Part shown: piece by piece, positions 7,562-15,729 of the stretch | How positions within the stretch are numbered: position 1 is the first letter of the stretch | Layout of the letters: every line of letters begins with the position of its first letter | NCBI GenBank assembly: GCA_963698565.1 | Contig: CAVORH010000039.1 | Span: 124,001 to 188,000 of the forward strand | DNA length: 64,000 nucleotides | Direction: 5' to 3' | Source of the DNA: Sva-07 sp963698565 | Lineage (GTDB): Bacteria > Actinomycetota > Acidimicrobiia > Acidimicrobiales > Ilumatobacteraceae | Program-made: the position numbers and the translations under genes | The notes under the pieces: generated by a model | Told to the model about the DNA's origin: nothing | What the model saw: only the letters and a program-made list of their open reading frames with translations | Database searches by the model: none

Positions 7562-8818
7562 TCACTCGAGGGTGGCGTAGTTGGTGCTGCGGTCGTCGGT
7601 GCGAGTACCCACCACGGCCGCGACGCACTCGGCGAGGTCGGCGAGGTAGTCGTCGATCACGCCGGTGTTCGAGTTGCTGATCGTCGAGTGCAGGCTGTCC
7701 GGCGGCGTCTGGCGGTCGTGGAACCAGCCCTTGGCGAGCAGCGCGTCACCGAGCGCGAACATGTCGATCCCGGGCTCGAACGTCGGGTCGGCCGCGATCG
7801 CGACGAGATGGAACTGGCCGTCGCCGAGCACCTGGATCCCGTCGATCTCGGCAACGCCGGCACGGAACATGTCGGCGTTGACGAGCACCTGGCGGGTGAG
7901 GTCGACGTACCCGTCGATGCCGAGGTGCGACATCACGGCCCAGGCACACGCCATCGGCAGGCCGGAGCGGGTGCCCTGCATGTTCGGCGAGGCGTAGAAC
8001 CCACCGAGCCAGCCGTCGAACACGAACGTCTGGTACGCCCGCGACTGCTTGTCGCGGTGCAGGATGACCGACACGCCCTTCGGCGCGTAGCCGAGCTTGT
8101 GGATGTCGGCCGAGATCGTCGTGACCCCCTCGACCCGGAAGTCCCACGGCTTCACCTCTCGCCCGAGCATCTCGGCGAACGGCAGCACGAAACCACCCAT
8201 ACAGGCATCGACGTGACAGTTGGCGCCGACCGACGCCGCCAAGGCCGCGATCGCCGGGATGTCGTCCTGCACACCCTGCGGGTACTGGGGCGCGGAGCCG
8301 ACCACGAGCACCGTGTTCTCGTTGCAGAGCGCCGCCATCGCATCGACGTCGGCGGTCCAGTCGTCCTTGACCGGCGCCTTGTGGAGCTTCAGGCCGAAGT
8401 TGTGCGCCGCCTTGTGGAACGCGGCATGCGCCGACTCGGCAACGACCATCTCCGGCGCGGTGATCCCCCGCTCGGCAGCGCCACGCTCGCGTGCGGCAAG
8501 TACGCCGCACAGGATCGACTCCGTGCCTCCGCTCGTGAGGAACCCGGCCACCGCGTCGTCGCCGTGCAGCAGACCGGCGGTCCAACCGACGACCTCGGAC
8601 TGGATCTGGCCGAGCGACGGGAACGCCTTGGTGTTGAGGGCGTTCTCGTGGAGGTACAGCCGCGCCGCCTGCTCGGCCACCTCGTGCACCGACGGGCCCC
8701 CGTCGTAGACCATCCCGAACGTCCGGCCGTCGGCCCACTTGACGTCGTTGACGCGCTTGTCGGTGAGATCGGAGATCACGTCGTCGACGGAACGACGGTG
8801 CTGCTGGAGTGATGCCAT
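7562..8818 (-). CDS. PLP-dependent decarboxylase/lyase, sphingosine-1-phosphate lyase / group II decarboxylase type
   Basis: This encodes 418 residues of the fold-type I group II decarboxylase family. SGGTESI (96-102) is the PLP phosphate-binding loop. His134 in AESAHAAFHKA is the ring-stacking position region, HVDACMGGF (202-210) carries the PLP-nitrogen aspartate, and SADIHKLGYAPKG places the Schiff-base lysine at about 241, after His240. The 'DACMGGF ... DIHKLG' spelling and the length resemble sphinganine-1-phosphate lyase-like proteins more than glutamate decarboxylase; the substrate is not determined. Convergent with the acyl-CoA synthetase across two hairpins, and divergent from an LLM oxidoreductase by 75 bases. 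The start MASLQQ was chosen as the first in-frame ATG before the domain. Confidence 0.82.
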   Translation of the reverse strand: MASLQQHRRSVDDVISDLTDKRVNDVKWADGRTFGMVYDGGPSVHEVAEQAARLYLHENALNTKAFPSLGQIQSEVVGWTAGLLHGDDAVAGFLTSGGTESILCGVLAARERGAAERGITAPEMVVAESAHAAFHKAAHNFGLKLHKAPVKDDWTADVDAMAALCNENTVLVVGSAPQYPQGVQDDIPAIAALAASVGANCHVDACMGGFVLPFAEMLGREVKPWDFRVEGVTTISADIHKLGYAPKGVSVILHRDKQSRAYQTFVFDGWLGGFYASPNMQGTRSGLPMACAWAVMSHLGIDGYVDLTRQVLVNADMFRAGVAEIDGIQVLGDGQFHLVAIAADPTFEPGIDMFALGDALLAKGWFHDRQTPPDSLHSTISNSNTGVIDDYLADLAECVAAVVGTRTDDRSTNYATLE

Positions 8819-8881
8819 GCCCGACAGTGTCGCGTACGAGGCGCAGGGACCACCCGTTCGGGACGCGACGCGTCGCGCCCG

Positions 8882-8887
8882 TACGCT
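8882..8887 (+). promoter_or_regulatory. -10 element (TACGCT) for LLM oxidoreductase
   Basis: TACGCT ends 6 bases before the ATG at 8894. Confidence 0.45.
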
Positions 8888-8893
8888 GCGGAG

Positions 8894-9832
8894 ATGCAAC
8901 TGAACGACCTCCGCATCTTCACCGAGCCACAGCAGGGCGCGTCGTACAGCGAGCTGCTCGCCGTCGCCCAGCGCGCCGAGGCGCTCGGCTTCGGCGCGTT
9001 CTTCCGCAGCGACCACTTCCTCGCGATGGGCGGCGGCGACGGGCTCCCCGGGCCGACCGACGCGTGGATCACGCTCGGAGCGATCGCACGGGAGACCTCG
9101 ACGATCCGGCTCGGCACGCTCGTCACGTCGGCGACGTTCCGCCTCCCGGGACCGCTCGCGATCAGCGTGGCGCAGGTCGACGACATGTCGGGCGGGCGCG
9201 TCGAGCTGGGACTCGGCGCCGGCTGGTACCAGCAGGAGCACGAGGCGTACGGCATCGAGTTCCCACCGCTGGGCGAACGCTTCGACCGGTTGGAGGAGCA
9301 GCTCGAGATCATCACCGGAATGTGGTCGACACCGGTCGGCGAGACGTTCGAGTCGCCGGGCGGGCACTACCCGGTGACCGGGTCGCCGGCGCTGCCCAAG
9401 CCCGTGCAGTCGCCGGTCCCGATCGTCATCGGCGGCGGCGGGCCGAAGCGGACCCCGGCGCTGGCCGCTCGATTCGCCACCGAGTTCAACACGCCGTTCG
9501 TGTCGCGCGAGTTCTTCGCCACACAGACCGACCGGGTGCGCGCCGCCTGCGAGGCGATCGGCCGTGATCCGGCCACGATGACGTTCTCCGCAGCGCTGGT
9601 GACGTGTTGCGGCGTCGACGAAGCCGAGGTGGAACGGCGCGCCGCTGCCATCGGCCGTGAGCCGGCCGAGCTGCGCACGAACGGTGTGGCCGGGACGCCC
9701 GAGGAGGTCGTCGAGACGTTGCGCTCGTGGAGCGACGCAGGTGCGGAACGGATCTACCTGCAGGTGCTCGACCTCGCCGACCTCGACCACCTCGACCTGG
9801 TCGCCACCGAGGTCGCTCCGCACCTCGCCTGA
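8894..9832 (+). CDS. LLM-class F420-dependent oxidoreductase (TIGR03560-like)
   Basis: This 312-residue luciferase-like TIM barrel is predicted to use F420. Features seen are the N-terminal MQLNDLRIFTEPQ strand, AQRAEALGFGAFFRSDHFL, STIRLGTLVTSATFRLPGPLA, the GGRVELGLGAGWYQQEHEAYG signature, FPPLGERFDRLEEQLEI and VPIVIGGGGPKRTPALAARFATEFN. These match the subfamily of F420-dependent enzymes abundant in mycobacteria and acidimicrobia. The ATG at 8894 lacks a ribosome site and follows a -10 hexamer by 6 bases. The next gene, an amidohydrolase, starts 26 bases downstream with its own -10-like hexamer. Substrate unknown. Confidence 0.87.
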   Translation: MQLNDLRIFTEPQQGASYSELLAVAQRAEALGFGAFFRSDHFLAMGGGDGLPGPTDAWITLGAIARETSTIRLGTLVTSATFRLPGPLAISVAQVDDMSGGRVELGLGAGWYQQEHEAYGIEFPPLGERFDRLEEQLEIITGMWSTPVGETFESPGGHYPVTGSPALPKPVQSPVPIVIGGGGPKRTPALAARFATEFNTPFVSREFFATQTDRVRAACEAIGRDPATMTFSAALVTCCGVDEAEVERRAAAIGREPAELRTNGVAGTPEEVVETLRSWSDAGAERIYLQVLDLADLDHLDLVATEVAPHLA

Positions 9833-9846
9833 ACGACGGCGGCAGG

Positions 9847-9852
9847 TACCGT
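9847..9852 (+). promoter_or_regulatory. -10 element (TACCGT) for amidohydrolase
   Basis: TACCGT ends 6 bases before the ATG at 9859, inside the 26-base gap after the LLM gene, suggesting an independent leaderless transcript in addition to read-through. Confidence 0.4.
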
Positions 9853-9858
9853 CGCCAC

Positions 9859-11520
9859 ATGAGCGAGATCACGGTGTATCCGGCGCGCACGATCGTCACG
9901 ATGGACCCTGCGCAACCCGAGGTCGAGGCGGTCGCGGTACGTGACGGCAGGGTGCTCGCGGCCGGATCGGTCGAGGAGTGCGCGAGCTGGGGGCCACACG
10001 AGGTCGACCGGCGCTTCGCGGACCACGTGCTCGTGCCGGGGATGATCGAGGCGCACGCCCACACACTCGAGGGCGCATTCTCGCTGATCCCCTACGTCGG
10101 CTGGTTCGACCGCCACCGCGTCGACGGCGGTACGTCACCAGGCATCCGCACCTACGACGCCCTGCTCGATCGGCTGCGCGAGATCGACGCCGACACCGCC
10201 GGTTCGTCGGAGCCGATCGTGGTCGGCGGCTTCGATCCGATCTACTTCACCACCGAGGAACGCCTCACCCGCGACCACCTCGACCGGGTGTCGACCGAGC
10301 GCCCGATCTTCGTGTTCCACGCCAGCGCCCACCTGGCCACGGTCAACTCGGCGATGCTCGAGCGTCACGACATCACCCGAGATGCCACCACACCCGGTGT
10401 CGCCCGCGACGGCAACGGCGACCCGAACGGCGAACTCCAGGAGATGCCGGCGATCGCGCTCGCCCGCTCGGGCGTGAGCGTGATCCTCCGGATGCTCAAC
10501 GATCCGCGCGCGATCGAGGCGCTCGGGCAACTCTGTGTGAACACCGGGATCACGATGCTGTGCGACCTCGGCAGTGCCGGCCTCTCACGACCCGACGATC
10601 AGCGGGTGCTCCACGAGGTCGTCGACCGTGACGACTACCCCGCCCGACTCCTCCAGCGTCACCTGCACGCGTTGCCACCGGGCAGCACCGACTGGGCCGA
10701 CGCCGCCGAATCGATCCAGCAGCTCGCGGCGGCCGACACCGACAAGCTGCGCACCGCCGGCCTCAAGCTGGTGCTCGACGGATCGATCCAGGGGTTCACT
10801 GCGATGATGGGCTGGCCCGGCTACTACACCGGCACCGATCACGGCCAGTGGATGGTGCCACCCGACCAGTTGGTCGACATCTGCCGGCCGTTCCACGAAC
10901 GCAACATCAACATCCACGCCCACTGCAACGGCGACCTCACGATCGATGCCTGGATCGACACGGTCGAGCGGCTCGTGATCGAGCACCCGTGGCTCGACCA
11001 CCGCCACACGGTGCAGCACTGTCAGCTGACCTCGGCGGCGCAGTACCGCCGCATGGCGAAGCTCGGCATGTGCGCCAACATCTTCGCCAACCACCTCTGG
11101 TACTGGGGCGACCAGCACCACGACATCACCGTCGGTCCCGAGCGCGCCCGCCGGATGGAGGCGGCTGCGACCGCCGAACGCGAGGGCGTGTCGTTCTCGC
11201 TGCACTCCGACGCCAACGTCACGCCGCTCGGCCACCTGCACACGATGTGGTGTGCGGTCAATCGCGTCACGCCGTCGGGCCGGGTGCTCGGCGAGCACGA
11301 GCGCATCTCGGCCCACTCGGCATTGCGCGCGGTCACGCTCGGGTCCGCGTACCAGATGCACCTCGACGCCGAGTTCGGCACGATCGAATGCGGCAAGGCG
11401 GCCGACTTCACGGTGCTGGAGGAGAACCCGCTCACCGTCGACCCGATGGCGATCCGCGACATCGGCGTGTGGGGCACCGTCGTCGGCGGCCGCCCGTTCG
11501 AGGCCGCCCACCCGCACTGA
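9859..11520 (+). CDS. Amidohydrolase family 3 protein (YtcJ-like)
   Basis: This 553-residue metal-dependent hydrolase has an N-terminal beta-sandwich (TVYPARTIVTMD, AVAVRDGRVLAAGS), then the first metal site VPGMIEAHAHTL (His66, His68). GLKLVLDGSIQG follows, then the second metal-site histidines in NINIHAHCNGDLTID, HRHTVQHCQL, and a late acidic residue in SLHSDANVTPLG. The C-terminal block (GTIECGKAADFTVLEENPL) is the hallmark composite domain of amidohydrolase_3. It would hydrolyse an amide or cyclic amide of unknown identity. Convergent with the winged-helix gene, whose stop codon is 4 bases away. Confidence 0.87.
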   Translation: MSEITVYPARTIVTMDPAQPEVEAVAVRDGRVLAAGSVEECASWGPHEVDRRFADHVLVPGMIEAHAHTLEGAFSLIPYVGWFDRHRVDGGTSPGIRTYDALLDRLREIDADTAGSSEPIVVGGFDPIYFTTEERLTRDHLDRVSTERPIFVFHASAHLATVNSAMLERHDITRDATTPGVARDGNGDPNGELQEMPAIALARSGVSVILRMLNDPRAIEALGQLCVNTGITMLCDLGSAGLSRPDDQRVLHEVVDRDDYPARLLQRHLHALPPGSTDWADAAESIQQLAAADTDKLRTAGLKLVLDGSIQGFTAMMGWPGYYTGTDHGQWMVPPDQLVDICRPFHERNINIHAHCNGDLTIDAWIDTVERLVIEHPWLDHRHTVQHCQLTSAAQYRRMAKLGMCANIFANHLWYWGDQHHDITVGPERARRMEAAATAEREGVSFSLHSDANVTPLGHLHTMWCAVNRVTPSGRVLGEHERISAHSALRAVTLGSAYQMHLDAEFGTIECGKAADFTVLEENPLTVDPMAIRDIGVWGTVVGGRPFEAAHPH

Positions 11521-11524
11521 CCGC

Positions 11525-12700
11525 TCAGCCGAGCAGCGCCTGCTGGTTCGGTGCCGGGAAGCGGACACTGAACCTGGTGTCGCCGAGGAAGGTCTGCAGT
11601 CGCTCGACCTCGACGGTGAGCAGGTCGTTCTGTGCCGGCGTCAGTCCCGTCGCATCGTGGGCGATGCTGCCGTCGCGTCGTTGCACCCAGCCGCCGGCGA
11701 CCGACCCGTCGACCCACACCGTCGGGCCGATGTTGCCGTTGCGATCGGTCACCCGCGACGCGATGGCCGGGTCGAGGTACCAGTCGCGCCGCTTCCATCC
11801 CATCGCCGTCGAGTCGAGCCCGGGCAGGAGGGCGACCCATGGCGCCGACCGCGGGTCGTCGTCTCCGTCGTCGTCGACGTCGCCGGGCAGCACGAGACCG
11901 GTCGAGCCATCGTCGAGCCGGACCTCCACTGCGTCGATCCGTTCGAGTGCCTCCCGGACAAGGCGTTTCGTGCCGCCGGTCCACCACACGACGTCGTCGA
12001 GCGTCGCAGGCCCGAAGCGGTCGAGGTACTTCGCGATCACCTCGGCCGCGCCCGTGACCTCGTCGGGCTCGGACCAGTCGATCGAATGCCAGCCGGCGCT
12101 CGGCGCCCAGACGTACTGCGAGCCGATCCACGACCCGGCTGGGCGCCCCCGTGCGACGCGACCGTCGAACGCCGCGCACAGGAGCAGGCGCGTGTGCGGC
12201 GCCATCGTCCCCTCGTAGCGCTTCCCGGGATTGACCACGCGCGGCTCCGCGAGGTCGGGGAGCCGGAGCCCGATCTCGCGTGCACCGATCGGGGCATCGG
12301 CGGCTTCGACGACCGCCACCACCCGGTCGATGCCTTCGGACACCCAGGCGTCGTCCTCGCCGAACAGGGTCGCGGTCCGCTTCCGCTCGCTCACGGCGAT
12401 CTTGCGGGTGAAGCCGGCGTGCGCCGCCTGCGCCGTGCTCGGCGACATCACCCAGATCGTGCGTCGCATCGCATGGTGGCGGACGGCGATCCGCTCGTCG
12501 TAGAGGGCTTTCTCGATCGAGCGCGTGGTCGGTGTGCGCATCCGGGCCGCTGCCGAGAGGAACACGGTCGTCGGGTCGGACGAGTGGAACGCGACCACGG
12601 CGTCGACGGCCGCCTCGAACGACCCGGCGCGTGTCGCGGGGACCAGCGCGTGCCGGACGGCCAGCCGGTGGCGGCGCCGGTCGTCGTCGATCGACTTCAC
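11525..12700 (-). CDS. Winged-helix DNA-binding domain protein (HTH_42 / AlkZ-YcaQ-like family)
   Basis: This encodes 391 residues of the family of large winged-helix proteins related to the DNA glycosylases AlkZ and YcaQ. The N-terminus RLAVRHALVPATRA and the early tryptophan-containing RRTIWVMSP segment precede a helix-rich region (GAREIGLRLPDL). The wing segment RFGPATLDDVVWWTGGTKRLV and a C-terminal GWKRRDWYLDP block are both typical. The Gln-x-Asp-type catalytic motif of true AlkZ enzymes is not clearly present, so glycosylase activity is not claimed. The GTG start at 12700 has AGGA 9 bases upstream. It runs towards the amidohydrolase with only 4 bases between stops and no visible terminator. 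Confidence 0.75.
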   Translation of the reverse strand: MKSIDDDRRRHRLAVRHALVPATRAGSFEAAVDAVVAFHSSDPTTVFLSAAARMRTPTTRSIEKALYDERIAVRHHAMRRTIWVMSPSTAQAAHAGFTRKIAVSERKRTATLFGEDDAWVSEGIDRVVAVVEAADAPIGAREIGLRLPDLAEPRVVNPGKRYEGTMAPHTRLLLCAAFDGRVARGRPAGSWIGSQYVWAPSAGWHSIDWSEPDEVTGAAEVIAKYLDRFGPATLDDVVWWTGGTKRLVREALERIDAVEVRLDDGSTGLVLPGDVDDDGDDDPRSAPWVALLPGLDSTAMGWKRRDWYLDPAIASRVTDRNGNIGPTVWVDGSVAGGWVQRRDGSIAHDATGLTPAQNDLLTVEVERLQTFLGDTRFSVRFPAPNQQALLG

Positions 12701-12778
12701 GAGATCATCCTGACGGAGCCCGACCCTCGACCTTGGTGCCGGGTTCGATGATCGGAGCGGTCACTCGGCTGGTCGGGC

Positions 12779-13762
12779 TCATGCGAGCATGCCGTCGAGA
12801 CGGGCGTAGCTGGTCTCCATCCCGTCGACCATGCCGGTCCCGAGCACGATGTCGCGCACCTCAGCGCTCGGGTAGGTGATGACGAGGCTCAGCAGGGTGC
12901 CGCCACGAGTCGGCGTCAAGGTCAGCTCGTTCAGGGTGCCTGGACCGTCCATCCCGATCATGCGCTCGGTCGTGACCGCACGGTGTGGCGGGTCGAACTC
13001 CAGCAGTTCGCCCTCGAAGCCGAACCGTCCGGGCGAGTCGTCCTCGGACGCGTCCTCGGGTTCCCACTCGTAGCGGTAGGTTCCGCCGACCTCGGTCGTC
13101 GTCTCGCAGATCGGCATGGTCCACCCGTCGGGCCCCAGCATCCACTGCTGCAACAGTGCGGGGTCGTGGTGGGCGTGCCACACCTGCTCGACGGTGCCGC
13201 GAACGATGCGTGAGACGCGGACCTGGGTGTCGGACAGGACCTGCACTTCGGTCCCGAGGCCGGCCGCGAACGACTCGAGGTCGGCGAGCACGTGATCGAT
13301 CTGGCCCATGGCCGACGCCATGCCCTCCTCCATCCCCATGTCGAGCAGCTGTTCGAGTTGATCGAGCGAGCCGAAATGGGTCGTGGTGACCAGACGGGAG
13401 CCGTTGCCGGTGTCCTCGAAGGAGAAGGTCATCCGCATCGACGGCATGGCCGTGTTCTCTCCCCCGTCCTCATCGGCGAATCCGTCGCGCACCTCGAAGA
13501 ACGTGCCGTCGTCGACGGCGAGGAACTCCCAGAAGCCGGCGGAGCGTTCGCCGTCCGGTCCGGTCATGAAGTACGCGGAGCGTCCGCCGACGAACACGTC
13601 GTGTCGGGTGAACGTCGCCGGCCACTCGACGGGACCCCAGAACTTCTCGATCTGGCGCGGATCGGTGTAGGCCTCCCACAATCGTTCGCGGGTGGCGGAG
13701 AAGTCCGCGACGACGGTCATCGTGAGTGCGTCGAGATCCTTCTCGACCGAGGTGATGGGCAT
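12779..13762 (-). CDS. Tandem SRPBCC (AHSA1-type) protein
   Basis: This 327-residue cytoplasmic protein is built of two START-like AHSA1 domains, about 1-155 and 165-327. Domain one has the FSATRERLWEAYTDPRQIEKFWGP entry and a WEFLAVDDGTFFEVRD strand. Domain two repeats the pattern with VRGTVEQVWHAHHDPALLQQWMLGP and GGTYRYEWEPED. These folds bind hydrophobic ligands; no enzymatic residues can be named. The start codon MPITS was chosen because AGGAGAAGGAAG lies just upstream. It is the second gene after the ArsR regulator (29-base gap), the standard pairing in which ArsR controls an AHSA1 protein. Confidence 0.85.
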   Translation of the reverse strand: MPITSVEKDLDALTMTVVADFSATRERLWEAYTDPRQIEKFWGPVEWPATFTRHDVFVGGRSAYFMTGPDGERSAGFWEFLAVDDGTFFEVRDGFADEDGGENTAMPSMRMTFSFEDTGNGSRLVTTTHFGSLDQLEQLLDMGMEEGMASAMGQIDHVLADLESFAAGLGTEVQVLSDTQVRVSRIVRGTVEQVWHAHHDPALLQQWMLGPDGWTMPICETTTEVGGTYRYEWEPEDASEDDSPGRFGFEGELLEFDPPHRAVTTERMIGMDGPGTLNELTLTPTRGGTLLSLVITYPSAEVRDIVLGTGMVDGMETSYARLDGMLA

Positions 13763-13791
13763 GGGTCTTCCTTCTCCTGGCTTGTCGGGAA

Positions 13792-14139
13792 TCACTCGTC
13801 GGTGTCGGCGAGAAGTGCGTCGAGGCGATCGATGCGAGATCTCCAGATCTGCTCGTACCGATCGAGCAACGCCTGGGCACGCTGGATGGCGTGAGGGTTG
13901 CCGCGGACCATCCGCTCGCGACCACGGGGATGTTTGGTCACGAGACCTGCTCCCTCCAGGACGCCGACGTGCTTCTGGACGGCAGCAAACGACATGTCGT
14001 AGGCGCTCGCCAACTCCGAGACCGAGGCCTCGCCGCCGAGCGTGCGCCGGACGATGTCACGTCGCGTTGCATCGGCCAGTGCCCGGAAGATCCGGTCCAC
14101 CTCCCGATCGCTGAGCTCCACGGCGTGATCTACAACCAT
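13792..14139 (-). CDS. ArsR-family winged-helix transcriptional regulator
   Basis: This 115-residue regulator carries ADATRRDIVRRTL (helices 1-2), VSELASAYDMSFAAVQKHVGVLEGAGLV (helix-turn-helix, with the recognition helix at AAVQKHVGVL) and the beta wing KHPRGRERMVRGN. No metal-binding Cys pair is present, so it belongs to the non-metal ArsR group commonly linked to SRPBCC genes. The start codon lies inside a 14-bp palindrome (14133-14146) with a -10 hexamer 8 bases upstream. It is therefore probably leaderless and autorepressed by binding over its own transcription start. Confidence 0.85.
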   Translation of the reverse strand: MVVDHAVELSDREVDRIFRALADATRRDIVRRTLGGEASVSELASAYDMSFAAVQKHVGVLEGAGLVTKHPRGRERMVRGNPHAIQRAQALLDRYEQIWRSRIDRLDALLADTDE

Positions 14140-14146
14140 ATGGTTG
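14133..14146. promoter_or_regulatory. Palindromic operator overlapping the arsR start codon
   Basis: CAACCATATGGTTG is a perfect 14-bp palindrome spanning the ATG (complement of 14137-14139). Its position over the predicted transcription start and its dyad symmetry suit an ArsR dimer site. Confidence 0.5.
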
Positions 14147-14147
14147 C

Positions 14148-14153
14148 ATGATA
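14148..14153 (-). promoter_or_regulatory. -10 element (TATCAT) for arsR
   Basis: On the minus strand TATCAT ends 8 bases before the arsR ATG and abuts the palindrome. Confidence 0.45.
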
Positions 14154-14380
14154 CGCACCGACCTCGACCAGCGTCAAGCTCCCGAACGAGCCCGGGCGAG
14201 ACCCGGTCCTGGTTGTCCGGTCAGTTGGTCCTGCAGGTTCTCGTCGGAGCAACAGGTGAGCGATCAACCCCGCAGACCTTCGCCGGCGCTCAGGCGGGCC
14301 ACGATCAACGACGGCCCACTCGGCACGGGCCGCTGCGCGAGGAGTACCGGTCGGCATCCGGTCTCACCTCGCTGCCGAAC

Positions 14381-15619
14381 TCAACCGGAGGTGAAACCAC
14401 CGGCGGCGAGGGCGCGGTCGACGATGCCGGCGAGGCGAACCGTGTCGCTCGGGTTCTCGCCGCTCACGGTGACGGCCCACGTGACGTTGTCGGCACGGTC
14501 GAACACCATGGCGTGCGTGCTCTCGATCGTGCCGGTGTGGCCGGCCGCTCCCCCGCCGTAGAGGATCAATCCCATCCCGTACCCACGGTCGGGGGCGGAG
14601 AGGTTGGTCGCGCTCGTCTTCATCATGGCCACGGTCTCCGGTTCGAGCGGCTTCCATCCCGGCGTGTCCGGATCCAACGAGTCGATGATCGTCACGAGGT
14701 CCGACGGCGTCGCCACCCATGCTCCCGCCGCCCCGAGCACCTCCATGTAGTTGCGCCCCACCACCGTGCGGTGCTCGACTTCGCCCGGCCCCGGGTCGTA
14801 CGTGGGAGCGAGCCGCATCCCGGAGATGCCGAGCGGCGTCAGCAGCCGCTCGTACACGACCTCCTCGTAGCTCTGGCCCGTGAGGTTCTCGATGACGAGG
14901 CCGAGCACGCAGTAGTTCATGTTGCTGTAGCGGTACCCGCCGCCCATCGACCCTGTCAACCCGACCGCGGCCGCTTCCTCGCACGAGCCGACCCGGTTGC
15001 GGAAGAACAGGTTCTCGTACTGGCCGAAGCCGGTGGTGTGCGTCAGCAGCTGGCGGATCGTGATGCCGGCGGCCCGATCGGTCGGTGTCGGGACCCCCGC
15101 TTCGAAGGCGGCGAGCCGCCCGACGGGTTCGTCGAGGCCGACCAGGCCCTCCTCGACCAACTGGAGAGCCGTGATCGCGGTGATCGTCTTGGAGATGCTG
15201 GCGATGCGGAACCGATCGGTGGTCGTGACCGCTTCGAAGGTGTCGGGGATCCGAGCACCGAACGCGGCATCGTGGACGATCTCGCCGTCGATCGCCACTG
15301 CGACCGACACCGCGTCGGAGCCACCGCCGAGCACCGAGCGGATGATCTCGTCGTCGAACGCCGCCCACCCGGTCAGCGGCGTGCCGGTGGAGTCGTCGAG
15401 TCGGTCGAGCCCGGGAAGCGGCGCGATCGTGACACGGTCGACCTCGTAGCCGGGAAACGGGAGCGGATCGCGATCTTCGATGTCGAACAACTCGGTCGAC
15501 GGTGGCACCGCCGCCGACGTCGGCGGCGCGGTCGATTCCGCCGTCGGTGACGAGCACGCTGCCAGCGCCAACACGCCCAGCACCGCCCACGCGCCGCGTC
15601 GAATCGAGGGTGCTGCCAC
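14381..15619 (-). CDS. Serine hydrolase lipoprotein, class C beta-lactamase/PBP4-like fold
   Basis: This encodes about 412 residues with a hydrophobic N-terminus and lipobox ALAAC (Cys22), a short Thr/Pro linker, and a beta-lactamase domain from about residue 80. Catalytic motifs are ASISKTI (Ser141, Lys144), YRYSNMNY (Tyr231, Asn233) and AAGHTGTIE (His361-Thr-Gly, the KTG equivalent). GWAAFDDEI and LLTHTTGFGQYE are the common esterase/beta-lactamase blocks. It could be a D-alanyl-D-alanine carboxypeptidase, an esterase or a peptidase; resistance activity is not implied. GTG 15619 is used because in-frame ATG codons are absent before the signal sequence, though the start is uncertain. Confidence 0.82.
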   Translation of the reverse strand: MAAPSIRRGAWAVLGVLALAACSSPTAESTAPPTSAAVPPSTELFDIEDRDPLPFPGYEVDRVTIAPLPGLDRLDDSTGTPLTGWAAFDDEIIRSVLGGGSDAVSVAVAIDGEIVHDAAFGARIPDTFEAVTTTDRFRIASISKTITAITALQLVEEGLVGLDEPVGRLAAFEAGVPTPTDRAAGITIRQLLTHTTGFGQYENLFFRNRVGSCEEAAAVGLTGSMGGGYRYSNMNYCVLGLVIENLTGQSYEEVVYERLLTPLGISGMRLAPTYDPGPGEVEHRTVVGRNYMEVLGAAGAWVATPSDLVTIIDSLDPDTPGWKPLEPETVAMMKTSATNLSAPDRGYGMGLILYGGGAAGHTGTIESTHAMVFDRADNVTWAVTVSGENPSDTVRLAGIVDRALAAGGFTSG

Positions 15620-15670
15620 CGCTCCATGATGACCGGTCCCGACAGCACAACAGCGGCACCGGACCCACAG

Positions 15671-15712
15671 GCGATGAGCGAGTGCCCCGCATCCGGTGGC
15701 CTCGCTCATCGC
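15671..15712. repeat. Intergenic hairpin, GCGATGAG family copy 4
   Basis: The perfect 12-bp arms GCGATGAGCGAG (15671-15682) and CTCGCTCATCGC (15701-15712) flank an 18-base loop. It lies downstream of the LigD-polymerase gene and upstream of the beta-lactamase-like gene, and shares its arm sequence with the hairpins at 5764, 7432 and 7505. Confidence 0.6.
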
Positions 15713-15729
15713 TGGACGGTTCGGGCAGC

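Noticed and set aside
10848..12218. Long plus-strand frame bridging the amidohydrolase end and the winged-helix gene
   Set aside because: Arg/His/Pro-rich, no motif, overlaps two well-supported genes.
14140..14380. Small minus-strand frame between arsR and the beta-lactamase-like gene
   Set aside because: Codon pattern and composition look non-coding; it overlaps the arsR promoter/operator and lacks a ribosome site.
14381..15619. Calling the serine hydrolase an antibiotic-resistance beta-lactamase
   Set aside because: The fold is shared with carboxypeptidases and esterases, and the lipoprotein anchor and context give no support for resistance.
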